Source: Tupaia tana (taxonomy: Eukaryota; Chordata; Mammalia; Scandentia; Tupaiidae). From it: a stretch of DNA of 64,000 bases. The translations under genes and the position numbers were made by a program. Positions 10,995-22,204 of this stretch are shown here, piece by piece. The DNA lies in the NCBI GenBank assembly GCA_026018925.1, contig JAKSZU010000004.1, positions 41,057,233-41,121,232 on the forward strand, written 5' to 3'. Every line of letters starts with the position of its first letter. The first letter of the stretch is position 1. The notes beneath the pieces are model-generated. The model searched no databases. It worked only from the letters and a program-made list of their open reading frames with translations, and was not told the origin of the DNA.

Positions 10995-11599
10995 GAAAAG
11001 TAAAACCATCTACACTCATGCAGTTTGCTGTCTACAGTAATGTTTTTTAACTTTTCAAGCTCTGTATTAAACTGACTTTATTATTCCAAGAAATCCTTGA
11101 GCAGGAAGGTGATGTTGCAAATAACTATTGTTTATTTCAGAACGTTCTGTATTTACTTATCTGAAAAATAAGCTTGTCATCATTAGGTAAATAACCTCTT
11201 CTCAGAACAATAGATCATTTCACTAGGCTAATCGAGTGGTACTTATTCTTCAACGTCCTTTACTGTGTCCATTCATTGATCTTACACTATTGGACCACTT
11301 TACAGAAAGACATGCCTTAAACTAGATCCCCAAACCTTACAAATGCTGCTTTCCATTCCCTGCTTCCAACATACCAATAAGACTGTAAGCAGTAAGTGTA
11401 GTAAGTGACCTTCTTCACTGCAGTAAGAAATAAACCTTTATTTACTCAATCAAACAGGTTATTTCCCGAGTGACTTAAGAGCATTGACAGTTGACAACCT
11501 CTTTTGATAGAACTATTATCCAGACAAATGTAATCGATTACTTATTTTCTGAAGGTGTTATGCTTTTCTGTTACATTTTTCTTTCCCAAAGATAAAAAA
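10995..11599. other. Unique DNA, nothing recognised
   Basis: AT-rich; no coding signal and no repeat that I can assign. Confidence 0.5.
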
Positions 11600-11725
11600 G
11601 TGAAAGTGGGAACTTTGTCTTATCCATCTCTACCATTAATGTCTTGCAGAACAACAACAACAACAATAACCTCATTAGTCAATCAAGAAATATTTGTTAA
11701 ATCTTGAATAAAAAACATTGAGTCT
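11600..11725 (+). mobile_element. Probable L2 3' end
   Basis: AACTTTGTCTTATCCATCTCTACC...CAAGAAATATTTGTTAAATCTTGAATAAA fits the L2 3' end order. An (AAC)n expansion sits inside at 11650-11666. Confidence 0.45.
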
Positions 11726-12599
11726 AGCTATTTAAATATTAAAAAAAAGGATTTTTTTTTGTCAAGAGAAAATTGGGTTTGTTGTCATAAGAACTCCTAA
11801 TGTATTCTCTAATTTTTTTCCCTTTTCTGTTTTAGGTAATCCTGAGAAATGTGAACCTCTGAACTAGTAGCTCTCTGAGGCAGCAAAACAGGCTCTGTTT
11901 GATGTCTTAAGCTGCTGTCAAAAGTTAATTTATCATTTCCTTTCCATCTAGTAATTACAGATGACAATTATGAAAATGCAGCTGGCTCAGCCCTTCTATC
12001 AAAATAGCAGATGGCTCCCCCCACTTGAAAAAAGTTTTACCTTCTCTGGTATCAGTCTGAATATAAATGTCAGTTTCATGATCTAGAATAAAGGGTAAGC
12101 ATTTTGTTTAGCCCAATCAGGACAGGTAAAAAGATCAGGTTTTATGGTGCTATGAAATTCATGATACCATGATGGTTGATAAAAATAATACCTGACATAG
12201 TTATGTTTCTATTTAAGTATTATTTATTCCTTATACACAGCATGTACCTTTTTGATAACCACAATTAATACAATATTTGAGCTACTAAAGGCAGATTTAT
12301 GTTACTGCAATAGGATTTTTAAATGTCCATCTAAACTGAAATCTAGAGGCCCCATAAAAATGTCAGTGCTCATGGCTAACAGATTTTGTTGTGGCTGTGT
12401 TAATGTTTGTAGCAGTGAAGCATTTCCTAGATGATAATATATTGAGACATAAAAGAAATACTCGAGGACAAAAATTAAGTAAAATCTAGAGTATTTATGA
12501 TAAATGGTCAATTTGGGTTGGCATTCTACCCTATCAAAATAAACCGTGTAAAAGTACATGCATCAGAGGCTGAATTATGATACAGACATAACACGTAAT
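11726..12599. other. Unique DNA, possibly conserved noncoding patch
   Basis: No gene. Between about 11880 and 12010 there are several homeodomain- or TALE-like words (TTAATTTATCATTT, TAATTACAGATGACAATTATG, AGCAGATGGC), which could be a conserved element. There is no direct support from one sequence. Confidence 0.3.
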
Positions 12600-12788
12600 T
12601 CTCTGCAGGGCAGATCCACATGGGCAAGCTGCCAGTTCACATCTGGAGACCTCCCTGAGGATGCTTGGTGCACGTGTGCCCATGATCCAAACTGGGCGGG
12701 GTGGAGGTGGATCATGGGGTTGGGACCCTGTCAGAGGTGCTATATCTTTCTCTTTCTTTCTGGTGGAATAAATAAATACACTTTTTAA
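12600..12788 (+). mobile_element. SINE family D
   Basis: The body CTGAGGATGCTTGGTGCACGTGTGCCCATGATCC...TGGGACCCTGTCAGAGGTGC, a short CT run and the end TCTGGTGGAATAAATAAATACAC agree with the other family D copies at about 29.5, 38.8, 47.9 and 49.7 kb. The 5' boundary is uncertain. Confidence 0.65.
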
Positions 12789-13139
12789 ACATTACATGTG
12801 TCATCTCTTCGTTTCTGATCATTGTGAATCATTTGGAGATATAATCGCGTAATAAATACACTTAGTGTTTAGCAGTAATCTTAGCTAATTTCATACTTCT
12901 ATTTCTCTCTGGCTGTCTTCTAAAAATGAAAGAATTACACTTTATTATAATATAAATGAGTTAGCCTTCTGAGCAGTCTATGTCACATTTGCTTCAGATC
13001 ATAAAAACAGTAAGCAATTATAACATGTTTGTGTCAAATCCCAATAATCCTGATGTCTCTGCCGCTCGTGTTTTTATTTCTCAGGAATGTGAGTAATAAT
13101 CATAATAGCTTATTACAAGTTTATTGTAATTTTTTTCTT
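12789..13139. other. Unique DNA, nothing recognised
   Basis: AT-rich with no assignable element. Confidence 0.5.
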
Positions 13140-13320
13140 TAGCATGCATGACCTGTGTGATCCTTAGATAATTCCATGAGGTAATAAGGTATCCCTTTTA
13201 CAGAAGAGTTGGAGGTTTAACCATAAGCAACTTTTTTCGAGGGTCACAAAGTCAGAGAATGACAGACCTAGTGCCAAAACACAGAACTCCTGTCTCCCAG
13301 AAACAGTACCCTTTGTTGTA
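13140..13320 (-). mobile_element. MIR
   Basis: CCTTTTACAGAAGAGTTGGAGGTTTAACC...GGGTCACAAAGTCAGAGAATGACAGACC...GAACTCCTGTCTCCCAGAAACAGTACC follows the antisense MIR order (TTTTACAGATGAGGAAACTGAGG...GGTCACACAGC). Confidence 0.8.
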
Positions 13321-13554
13321 CAATACACAGATCCTCATTAATATATTTTAAAATCATTATGGAAGAGATGTTACAGACCGTTCACATAGAATCTGATCAA
13401 TGTTCATTTTCATGAAAGTAAACTAATACAGCATTAATTTTAATTTCATTCTCCATTTGAGAACAGTAATCATGAAAAGAAATGAAAAGATTGAGTTCAA
13501 GATCGATTTCTGGTGTTTGTAGCAATCACTGAAGCTTTAAGAATCTAGTAGAAG

Positions 13555-13642
13555 GGGGCTGGCAGGTGGCATGGTAGTTGAAGGTGCTAGAATCCCACAT
13601 GGCCCACCACAGTTCAAGTCACGGACCTGGTGGTTTACTTTC

Positions 13643-13719
<77 letters not shown>

Positions 13720-13782
13720 ATCCCTCTCTGGTCAAATTAAATTAAGTAAATAAAGGTATATAAAGTAATTATTTTTTTATAA
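13555..13782 (+). mobile_element. tRNA-derived SINE, family B
   Basis: The head GGGGCTGGCAGGTGGCATGG and B-box relic AGTTCAAGTCA are followed at once by an expanded CT/CA tract, then TCTGGTCAAATTAAATTAAG. A 16-bp target duplication AAGAATCTAGTAGAAG lies at 13539-13554 and 13783-13798. Confidence 0.95.
13646..13716 (+). repeat. Compound (CT)n(CA)n microsatellite
   Basis: About 20 CT units pass into about 15 CA units inside the family B SINE. Confidence 0.97.
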
Positions 13783-13979
13783 AAGAATCTAGTAGAAGTA
13801 CTTTTTCCAGAGACCTTTGACGTTCTCATAGTAGAATATTAAAGACAATATCAGTACTCAGGATGTTAATCATATCGAGCTTGAACCTTTCTTTGTGTTT
13901 CTACACTTTGTAGAGTGTAAGGGAAAATACATGCCCATGTATGGAATAATACAAGTTGATAATATGGATTGGTAGTTTT

Positions 13980-14125
13980 CAAGCACTAGCTTGTGCCAGG
14001 CACTATATTGGACACTATATAAACAGGCTGAGTAGAGTTAAGGAACTTGTCTAAACTCCCACAGGTGTTAGGTGACTGAGTCAGGATTTGAACCCAGGTT
14101 TGTCTGATTTCAAAGCTTACAAAGC
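13980..14125 (-). mobile_element. MIR
   Basis: CAAGCACTAGCTTGTGCCAGGCACTATATTGG...GTTAAGGAACTTGTCTAAACTCCCACAGGTGTTAGGTGACTGAGTCAGGATTTGAACCCAGG is a good antisense MIR match, including the tRNA B-box relic. Confidence 0.87.
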
Positions 14126-14184
14126 TATGAAACATGATTTTGTATATATTAAGAACACCTTTCTCCCACATATCCTTAATACTT

Positions 14185-14185
<1 letters not shown>

Positions 14186-14247
<62 letters not shown>

Positions 14248-14258
14248 TGTTTTTGCTC
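14186..14258 (-). mobile_element. Poly(A)-only retroinsertion (61 T)
   Basis: Sixty-one T residues end in GTGTTTTTGCTC. The flanks read TTAATACTTGTTTT and CAAATACTGTTTT, an imperfect target duplication. This suggests an L1-mediated insertion of a poly(A) tail with only about 12 nt of upstream RNA. Open frames here are homopolymer artefacts. Confidence 0.6.
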
Positions 14259-14394
14259 AAATACTGTTTTAACCATAAGATATGTTGTACTTTCTTCATG
14301 TCTTCCTGCTTCCTCTCCCTTGCTCAGCTGCATTTTTTCCTGTTTTAGTTCTCACCAGTTTCAATACGTGTACATTACTTCTCCCCCAGTTACA

Positions 14395-14512
14395 TGGAGG
14401 CTCTCTGTGAGCAGGAACTTTATTTTTGTTCAATACTGTATCCTACCACCTAAAGGAATACTATGAACATAATAGATGTTCAGTAATAATTGCTGAATGA
14501 AGTGATGAATAA
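14395..14512 (+). mobile_element. L2 LINE 3' end
   Basis: GAGCAGGAACTTTATTTTTG...CTGTATCCTACCACCTAAAGG...ATAGATGTTCAGTAATAATTGCTGAATGAAGTGATGAATAA follows the L2 3' end. Confidence 0.75.
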
Positions 14513-14636
14513 ACATGTATGTATATATTTATATTTATATACAAAAATATTAACAATGGTTATCTCTGGGTAAAGAGTTTATGGGTGATATTTTTTATAG
14601 CCATTTACTTTTCTGTATTTATCAAACATCTTTAGT

Positions 14637-14870
14637 GGTTAGCTCTGTGGCACAGCAGTAATGGGCTGCTCAAGAGAATGGATACCACATGGCAACCATA
14701 GTTCAAATCATTGGCTTAAATTGGTCTGAGGCATGCTGGGCACCCATGCTAGTGCCCAAGATCCTATGAGTTGGAGAAACTGGAGAAATAGGACTGTGGT
14801 ATGGTCAAACCCAGTAGAGGGCACTCCTTTTTGTGCTTTCTTTCTCTCTCACATGCACATGTTCTATCAC
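14637..14870 (+). mobile_element. Old tRNA-derived SINE (family A-like)
   Basis: The head GGTTAGCTCTGTGGCACAGC, B-box relic AGTTCAAATCA, body GTGCCCAAGATCCTATGAG...GGACTGTGGTATGG and tail CACATGCACATGTTCTATCAC keep the family A order at much lower identity. Confidence 0.7.
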
Positions 14871-14879
14871 ATATAGGGA

Positions 14880-16073
14880 AACATATTTAAATTTTAAAAT
14901 CATCATGTATTACTCTAGGAATCAGAGGAGGAAAAAATTATTTTTAAGTTCTCACTCTGAAACAAAATTTGCCCCTTATCTTCTAACTTCTGAAGCCTTA
15001 CCAGATCAAATTCTTCCCATGTGCATATATACATTATTATAATGTATCAAATACTTAGTTCCTGTTTTTCTGATCTCTCCATTCCCATCATGTTCTCACC
15101 ACTATTGCCTGGGTATCTATACTTCATGTTTCTTCACTTTACCATGGTTGCTTTAATATATGTCTTTTCCATGATGAGGCTAAAATCATTAGTCAATTGT
15201 TCTGTAATCTTAATTGAACGCTGGAAAACATAGAACAACTTAGTTCTTTCCACTAGAAAAATAAAAGTAGAAACCCATTGTTTTTTGGTATTGTGTACTT
15301 GGTATTGCACATGTCTGCTTTATCCTCTATGTAGTCATAGCACCTAGATGCTTACTTACTGGTTCACCAAAAACTTCCTCATAATTTGAGTTTTTTTTTT
15401 TTTAATGAAAGATAAACTGTGGAGTCTAAAGTTTAGGTTTTATTAAAAAAGTATTTTCTTACTTTGTGTACTTTTAAGTGTTCCTGATTTACTGTGTTTA
15501 AAGTCACCTTCAAAAGTAGTCAGGAATTAATCAGTTGAGAAACAGAATTTATTAGTTTCAATTTGTACTTGGTGTCATGGTTAGGAATAATGGATTTCCC
15601 TGATACTGAACTAGAATTATAGTAGAGTTTTTAAAAAGGCAAATGCCAATATGTTTTATGTCTCTCTATGTATGCATAAATGAAAATACTGTTTCATACA
15701 TTTAAAAAATAATGTTTATTTGCAGTTTTCTTATAAATACTTAACATGCCTCCTACACATCAATTTGCATCTATGTAGGTATTTCCTCTTAGTTCTGTAT
15801 CCATATATCACCTGCCTATTTAACATATTTTCTTGGATGTCGCAGGCATCACATATCACTTATCCAAAATGGAATTCATAGTTTTTAAACCAAACCACTT
15901 GCTTTCTTCTCTTGTGCCCAGACAAAATGAAGAATAAACTTAAAACACAACAGAAGGAAATAGAATATCACTGTCCCACATAGTTGGCAGTCCAGGTTGG
16001 CAGTGTGTCCAGTGTCTTGTCACTGTACCGTCTGTGCCCTTCTTTGCTGAACAGACTATAAAGAATCTTGTGT
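14880..16073. other. Unique AT-rich DNA
   Basis: No gene or assignable repeat. A T run lies near 15391-15402. Confidence 0.5.
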
Positions 16074-16343
16074 TGGGACCAGCAGGTGGCTTAATTGATT
16101 ACATCACTGGACTCCCACATGGCCGACCATGGTTTAAGTCCTGGACCTGGTGGCTTGAGACTTGTGCTGGGCACATGTGTGTGCATGCCCAAAATCTCAA
16201 GAGGAAGATGGAGGAGAAGGGATTGCAACATGGCCATGCCCGTGGGGGGTAATTTCTTGTTTTCTGTCTCTCAGGTGAGTGCACATGCCCTATAGCAAAA
16301 ATCTCTTAAAAAAATAAAAAGAAAGAAAGAAAGAAAAGAAAAG
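16074..16343 (+). mobile_element. tRNA-derived SINE, family A
   Basis: Full-length: head GGGACCAGCAGGTGGCTTAATTG, body AAGAGGAAGATGGAGGAGAAGG, tail CCCTATAGCAAAAATCTC and a GAAA-rich 3' end. The flanks AAGAATCTT / AAGGATCTT look like a decayed target duplication. Confidence 0.9.
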
Positions 16344-16353
16344 GATCTTATTT

Positions 16354-16500
16354 CAGGGCCAGTAGATGACTTGATGTTTGGGGCACTGGACTCCCACATG
16401 GCTTGAGTCCTGGACCTGGCAGCTTTCTTTTTCACATGTTCTATCTCTCTCTGTCTCTGGTGAGTGCATGTGCCCTATAACAAATTAAAAAATAATGATA
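16354..16500 (+). mobile_element. Short tRNA-derived SINE (head of B, tail of A)
   Basis: The head AGGGCCAGTAGATGAC and GCTTGAGTCCTGGACC (B box) run directly into CT-rich DNA, then GGTGAGTGCATGTGCCCTATAACAAA. The family A body is missing, so it may be a third length class or a deleted A copy. Confidence 0.75.
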
Positions 16501-17911
16501 ACAAAATTAAAAATAAAAAGAATTTTGCATCTTTCTTTGTTCTCCCTAGAACTGAAAAACATCACCATTACCTCTGCTCACATTTTATTGGCCAAAGTAA
16601 GTTACTTGGCCATGTCTAATTTCAGGGAATCACATTCCCAGAAGGATGAATGGGAAATCTCAGTGATCATTAGAAGTCTTCCACAAACAGCAACTTAGAG
16701 AATCTTACTCTGTTTTCAGTTTGGTTCGCTGTGCTTTCATTTCCCCCCAGGTAGCATCTGCTCCTTATTCCCTTTGAGTGAGACCTAGGAGATAATGAGC
16801 CAGGTTCTAAAGGAGGCCCAGGCAGCATCTTCTCCTGGTTTCACTTTCTCTCGATTGTCTTACTCCTCTCACAGACTTGAAAGGGATTTTTTGTTTGTTT
16901 TTGTTATTTTCTTCCTTATTTATTTCTTCAGAAGAGCCAGGACTTCCTTGATTCTAATGATTATATTTTTTTTCCTGAATGCAATCCACTCTGTTCTATG
17001 ATTTATGCCCTAGTTAATTCTCTAAGCTTCAGTCTCTGATATTTAAGAAAAAACTTTTGAATTCATTTAATTTCTTTCTCAAGAAAACCTAGCTTTTAAG
17101 ATAATTGCTTTAAATGTACTTAGAAAGAAGTCTAATTTGAAACCCCAACCTGAATTCTTTCCTTTGTTCTAGGCAAGAATGGCATTCTCCCTGAAGAAAG
17201 TATTATTGTTTCAATGTGTGAGAAGGTATAGGCCAAAAAGATTTAAAGGAATTTGAGGAAACTTCAGATAACATTTAAAAAATGTTATTTATTCTTCATC
17301 TGTTTTTCCTACTGAAGTACAAATTCATGACAGCATGAACTAATGTATTTGGCTTGATCTCATTAAGCCCAAATGTTGTATGAATAAACAGAGGAACAAA
17401 CCAGTAGGTCGCTAGATCATTGTTTATGTGAGTAAGTTAGTAATTACAGATAAAACAAAAAAGAGATCATTGACATTTATAATAATGTGATCTACAGTTC
17501 CAAAGTTAGTCTCAACAAGTGAAAGGCTGATACAGTGCCCCTGGTCCTGGTTGAGCAGTGAACTCACTCTGGTGAAGGATAGAATTGAGATACATGAAGC
17601 CCGATGATGACAATGGGAACAGTCTCCAGGACAGATTCTTTTCAATGGACACTGTAAGAACCATTGAAATATTTTCGGATTTAACATTTTTTCCAGGGAA
17701 TTTGTTCTACATTCCTCAAGTTACAAAACCAGTAGCTTGTCTAGTGCTATCTACCTAAAACAATGTGCTTTCTCTGCAACAGCCATGAAAGATTCAGCTG
17801 GGTTATCCTTTCCCAGTTTAAGAGCCATGAGGTAAGGGAGCAGAGCACAGTAGACACAGGTGGAGAAGTGATGATGACTGAGGCAGCAGCCATATTGTCC
17901 CCACAGCACTT
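16501..17911. other. Unique DNA, nothing recognised
   Basis: Open frames at 16495-16698, 16795-17001 and 17424-17687 are short and show no domain. No repeat that I can name. Confidence 0.45.
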
Positions 17912-18091
17912 TTTAAAATATTTTAAAAATTTTATTTATTATTATTATTTTTTAATCTGACCAGAGAGAGACACACACAAGAGAGAAAGAGAGAGGGAAA
18001 GTGAGAAAGCAAGGTGCCAGGTGCAGGACACAAACTGTGGTCAGCCATGTGGGAGCCCAGTGTCTTAACCACCATGCCATCTGCTAGCCCC
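17912..18091 (-). mobile_element. tRNA-derived SINE, family B
   Basis: Reverse: GGGGCTAGCAGATGGCATGGTGG head, TATTTATTA-type tail. The flanks CCCCACAGCAC and CCCCAGCAC are a near-identical target duplication. Confidence 0.9.
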
Positions 18092-18167
18092 TGCCCCAGC
18101 ACATTTGTGATCAAGGATCGAGTAGTACTGATTTTGGATAAAAATTCAAAAGGTTGCACAGGAGTGA

Positions 18168-18633
18168 AGACTTATACTTGTGTATCGATTTCATTCTTGT
18201 CTGTGGAGAGGTTAACCCTATTTTTATGAGTGCTAAGTTTCTCCTTATGAAATTAACATGAAAATAAATGGCAATTATGTAAAATCAAGTTGTAAAAAAT
18301 GATGGTACTCAATTATATTTTAATCTATGGACTTTCATATTCCCTTAAAATAATAAATGTATATGTATAAATAGATCTCAGAATATGATTTTTTTAAAGA
18401 ATTATTTTATTTAACATTATTATTATTATTATTATTATTTTCCAGTTTGTTCAGAGAGAGACAGAGAAAGAGAGAGGAAAAGTGAAAAAGCAAGCCACCA
18501 GGTTAGGGACTTGAACCATGGTAGGCCTTGTGGGAGTCCAATGCCTTTAACCACCACAGCACCTGGTAGCCCCAGAATATGATTTTTTAAAGAGTAATTA
18601 AGTGTGACAAGTAAATGCAGTCACTAAATGTCA
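18168..18633 (+). repeat. Tandem segmental duplication, copy 1
   Basis: AGACTTATACTTGTGTATCG...TCTGTGGAGAGGTTAACCC...CTTAAAATAATAAATG...CAGAATATGA...AGTAATTAAGTGTGACAAGTAAATGCAG matches 19466-20095 at about 90% by eye, offset about 1.3 kb. Relative to copy 2 it lacks about 105 bp before TCACTAAATGT. A family B SINE interrupts it. Confidence 0.92.
18402..18572 (-). mobile_element. tRNA-derived SINE, family B, inside duplication copy 1
   Basis: A (TTA)n tail lies at the left and the GGGGCTACCAGGTGCTGTGGTGG head at the right. The target duplication CAGAATATGATTTTTT lies at about 18379-18401 and 18573-18594. Confidence 0.93.
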
Positions 18634-18833
18634 AGGCTTGGGACCCTCTTGAGATGGCTTCAAAGGCTGGAGGTAATCAAGATTACTATCCACGTTCTAA
18701 AATGTCCCCAATGCTTGAGGAACCTCTGCAAGCAAGAGTCACACTCTGGAGTTATTTGGAACAAACTAGCAAATCTCCATCATATACTGGTTATCTCAGA
18801 TAAATAAGTATGTCTACTTGTGAGAGAGAATTT

Positions 18834-19086
18834 AATTTTTATGTATTTTTGCTATAAGGCATATGTACTCACCGGAGAGACAGAGAGAGACAGAGAGACA
18901 GAAAGTGAGAAATCACCCCCCGGGGGAATGGCCACACTGGAATCTTCTCCTCCAGTCTCCTCTCAGGATTTTGGGCACTCACACACTCACCTGGTGTGAA
19001 GTTCAAGCCATTGGATCTAGGAATTGAACTGTAAGTCGATCATGTAGGAGTTCAGCACCTTAACCACTGTGCCATCTGCTGGCCCC
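18834..19086 (-). mobile_element. tRNA-derived SINE, family A
   Basis: Full-length minus-strand copy with head GGGGCCAGCAGATGGCACAGTGG. Imperfect target duplication GTGAGAGAGAATTT / GTGAGAGGGAAATT. Confidence 0.92.
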
Positions 19087-19652
19087 GTGAGAGGGAAATT
19101 TTATAAAACTACCTGTGGGGATTGTCTTGAGAGATGACACTGTGACTGTTGGACTTTGAAATGAATTTTGCACAATCCAGCCCTTGTCAGCCATCAGAAG
19201 GTAGTTTAACAATATTAAAACTTTCATGTTATGAATCTGGAATGTCCAACATTGGCATGAGTAAATTTCAACTTTCAGTCTATGCCTATACGATATTTTC
19301 TTCAAGTTCAAAGTACCCAGTTCTCTGCAGTGCCATTATTGGTGAAACTGTTCAGGATCTCAAACTGGAAGTTTCTTTGTGTTTAAACAATCATGGGTCT
19401 TAATAGAAGAAAGTTTTTCAGCTGGTTCCAATCATAAGAGCAAAACCTCTTTCTCTGGTTCCCAGAGACTTATTTGTGTATCTATTTCATTCTTGTCTGT
19501 GGAGAGGTGAGCCTTATTTTTATGAGTGCTAAGTTTCTCCTTATGGAATTAACATTAATATAAATGGCAATTATATAAAATCAAGTTATAAAAATGATTG
19601 CATTCAATTACTTTCTAATCAATGGACTTTCATCATTCCCTTAAAATAATAA

Positions 19653-19654
19653 AC

Positions 19655-19685
<31 letters not shown>

Positions 19686-19700
19686 TATACATACATATGT
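19653..19700. repeat. (TA)n microsatellite
   Basis: An AT/TATG tract that has expanded only in duplication copy 2. Confidence 0.9.
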
Positions 19701-19716
19701 GAATCTCAGAATATGA

Positions 19717-19912
19717 TGGAGAGGTTTTTGTATAGGGCGCGTGTGCTACAGAGAGAGACAGAGAGATAAACATATAATCACCCGCCATATGCAATCCCTT
19801 CTCCTATTCTCCTCTCGGGATCTTATACGCATACGCGCCCGGCGTGAGTTTAAGCCGCCGGGTCCGGGACTCGAATGTCGACTACGTGGGAGTCCAGCGA
19901 CATAGCCATTAT
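19717..19912 (-). mobile_element. tRNA-derived SINE, family A, multiply deleted
   Basis: GC-rich and near consensus where present (CGCCGGGTCCGGGACTCGAA), but with several small internal deletions and the last 12-15 nt of its head absent. A 16-bp target duplication GAATCTCAGAATATGA lies at 19701-19716 and 19913-19928 with one mismatch. Confidence 0.93.
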
Positions 19913-20164
19913 GAATCCCAGAATATGACTTTTTGAAGAGTAATTAAGTGTGACAAGTAAGTGCAGAGGTAAATATAATTCAGTTTATTTGGAGTAAGGT
20001 TGTGAGATTTAACAAAGCAAAAAAACATCAAATGCTTGGTTAAATTTGCATGTTACAAATGTATATCTAACATGAAGCCTGTCACTAAATGTGCCCCTGA
20101 CAATTTTTGTTAAGTCCATCTCCTGAGGACTGATTCAGACCTATTTTTATTTTAAAAAGTCTAC

Positions 20165-20392
20165 TGGGGGTGCAGGTGGTGTGGTAGTTAAGGTGCTGGA
20201 CTCCCACATCACAAAACACATTTCAAGTCTTGGACCTGGTGCTGAAAATCATAAGTGCTTGTGTGTGCATGCTCAAAAATCCCATGGAGAAAAGGGAGTG
20301 ACCTCCTGTAGGGGGTGATTTCTCTCTTTCCCTCTTATTATGCTTTCTCCAATGAGCGCACATGCCCTATGGTGGGAAAAAAAAAAATCTAA
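20165..20392 (+). mobile_element. tRNA-derived SINE, old family A-like
   Basis: Head GGGTGCAGGTGGTGTGG, B-box relic ATTTCAAGTCT, body CATGGAGAAAAGGGAGTG and tail GCGCACATGCCCTATGG followed by A's. Confidence 0.82.
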
Positions 20393-20399
20393 AAATATT

Positions 20400-21074
20400 T
20401 AAAGTCATTATTTATCTTAAATTCAAATGTAACTGAGTATTTTATATTTTATTTGGAAGCCCTAATTTGGAGGAACTGGCTTCCTGCCATGACACTAAGA
20501 GGACCATTGTAATTTTTCATCCTGCATTATACTTATGTCATTAGGTTTATTCAGAAGAGAGGAAAGCAAATTAAATAGAATAGGAAAACATCATTAGATG
20601 AGATCACCCTGGATTTTTTTACTCTGTCAGCATTTTCCTCTATGTGAACCTGAAATCTTGTTTTGTTTGGAGAAAAATATTGTAAAGTATCTTGGGGTGG
20701 TGGAGGTCAGGATTTTGTCAATGTAATATTTCCAGAAGAAATTCTGAGCACCTTGCAGAGCCCCATTTCCCCCCATTTAGCTTTTTACTCTAGTGCTTGA
20801 ATGTGCCCTATGAGAGAAGAAAGAAAAGTTGTAACCGAGAGTTATTGATTTCCTGTCACCCACACCTTGGAAGTTCAGATCTTGGTACCTTTACTGTAGC
20901 TTAGGCTTATACTTGGAGATTGGACTAAATGTTCTCATTTCATCAATCGGCTCAGAGAGTTTAAATGAATTTAATGATCCCTTATATATTTATGATGAAG
21001 ATAAGTATAAATTGCAAAGCCTTTTGAATTCTAAAAAAAAAAACCAAATAAATTCTATTTAGAGAATATAATTT
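20400..21074. other. Unique DNA, nothing recognised
   Basis: No gene or assignable repeat. Confidence 0.5.
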
Positions 21075-21125
21075 TTTTCTTTTCTCTTACCATAGGGCAT
21101 GCTCATTTGCTGAAGAGAGAGAGAA
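21075..21125 (-). mobile_element. SINE tail fragment
   Basis: TCTCTTACCATAGGGCATGCTCATTTGCTGAAGAGAGAGAG is the reversed 3' part of a family A-type SINE; the rest is absent. Confidence 0.55.
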
Positions 21126-21179
21126 TTTGATGTCTTCAAGTTTATTATTGGTTATAATAAAAATAACAATTTGTTCTGC

Positions 21180-21370
21180 ACTTAGTAAGGTTTGGACATA
21201 GGTCAATGATCTAGAGTAATTATCTTATTCTCACACCATTCCTTACAGGTTGGCATTATTATCTCTATTGTAAAAATAATTTTTCACTCTTGGGTCATGC
21301 AGCTGTCAGATGCAGCACTGGATTTTAAACCAAATTCTTATGCTCAAGCTTATGTAAAGGATCTTTAGAA
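21180..21370 (-). mobile_element. MIR, diverged
   Basis: TAATTATCTTATTCTCACACCATTCC...GTTGGCATTATTATCTCTATTGTAAAAATAA...GGGTCATGCAGCTGTCAGATGCAGCACTGGATTTTAAACC follows antisense MIR. Confidence 0.7.
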
Positions 21371-21942
21371 AGTTAGTAGAGAATTTATATGTTGTAAAAA
21401 CTATGCATAGATTTCAAAATTTTCTACACCAGAATAAACTTATAATTTAAGTTCATTTTTCCTTAAACTTCTTGAAGTTCCTTTAACCACCACATTGTAT
21501 TTCTCACCACCTTTGTGCATTGATGTTGTTTTAAAGTGTGAGATGACTGCCGATGAAGCCCTCACAATAAATCTCTTTACCTTTACTCCAAGTTATAACT
21601 GCTGTCCCAAAACACCAGGCTGATTGAAGGTTTGCTCATTTGGAACTCTGGCGAATAGGCCAAATGCACACTGCCAAGGAGCTAGGGCAAATAGAACTGA
21701 GTAACTATTTTTTTCTGCGAGAAATCAATAACATATCTTGTCAATTGATGGGTCCAGGAGTGTGTCTTTCCTGGTAACCACGTTGCTCTCATTTGACATT
21801 TTCCACTTCAGGGCCAAATTCCTTAAGAAGACTTTGGTACAGTCCCAGGGATGGCTTCTAGCTTGAGGTGTTGTAGATTATTTGCTCTTAATCACACACA
21901 AAATATTACTATGTTATGTAAAAAAAAAATAAATAAATCTGG
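21371..21942. other. Unique DNA, nothing recognised
   Basis: No gene or assignable repeat. Confidence 0.5.
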
Positions 21943-22204
21943 GACTAGCAGATGGCGTAGCGATTATGTTGCTAGACTCCCATGTAGTCAACAACAGTTT
22001 GAGTCCCAGACCCGGTGGCTTAAAACTCATGCTGGGTACATGTGCGTGAGTGCTCAAAATCTGGAGAGAATGGAGAAGAAGGGATTGTGGCGTGGGCATC
22101 CCCCCGGGGGATGATTTCTTGCTTTCTGTCTTTCTGTGTCTCTCTGTCTCTCAGGTGAGCACATGCTCCCTATAGCAAAAATCTCTGTAAAAAAATAATA
22201 AAAT
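21943..22204 (+). mobile_element. tRNA-derived SINE, family A
   Basis: Full-length with head GGGACTAGCAGATGGCGTAGCG, B box GTTTGAGTCCC, GATTGTGGCGTGGGCATCCCC body and CCCTATAGCAAAAATCTC tail. Confidence 0.94.

Larger units (their letters stand above)
19466..20095 (+). repeat. Tandem segmental duplication, copy 2
   Basis: The partner of 18168-18633, containing the 105-bp stretch missing there (about 19971-20075). It carries its own (TA)n tract and a family A SINE at the same AGAATATGA site used in copy 1. Confidence 0.92.

Noticed and set aside
14088..14466. Poly-phenylalanine and poly-lysine open frames
   Set aside because: Translation of a 61-nt T/A homopolymer.
19653..19700. AT tracts (also 35103-35153 and 39531-39692) as origins or matrix attachment sites
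   Set aside because: Simple microsatellite growth explains them; nothing else supports a replication role.
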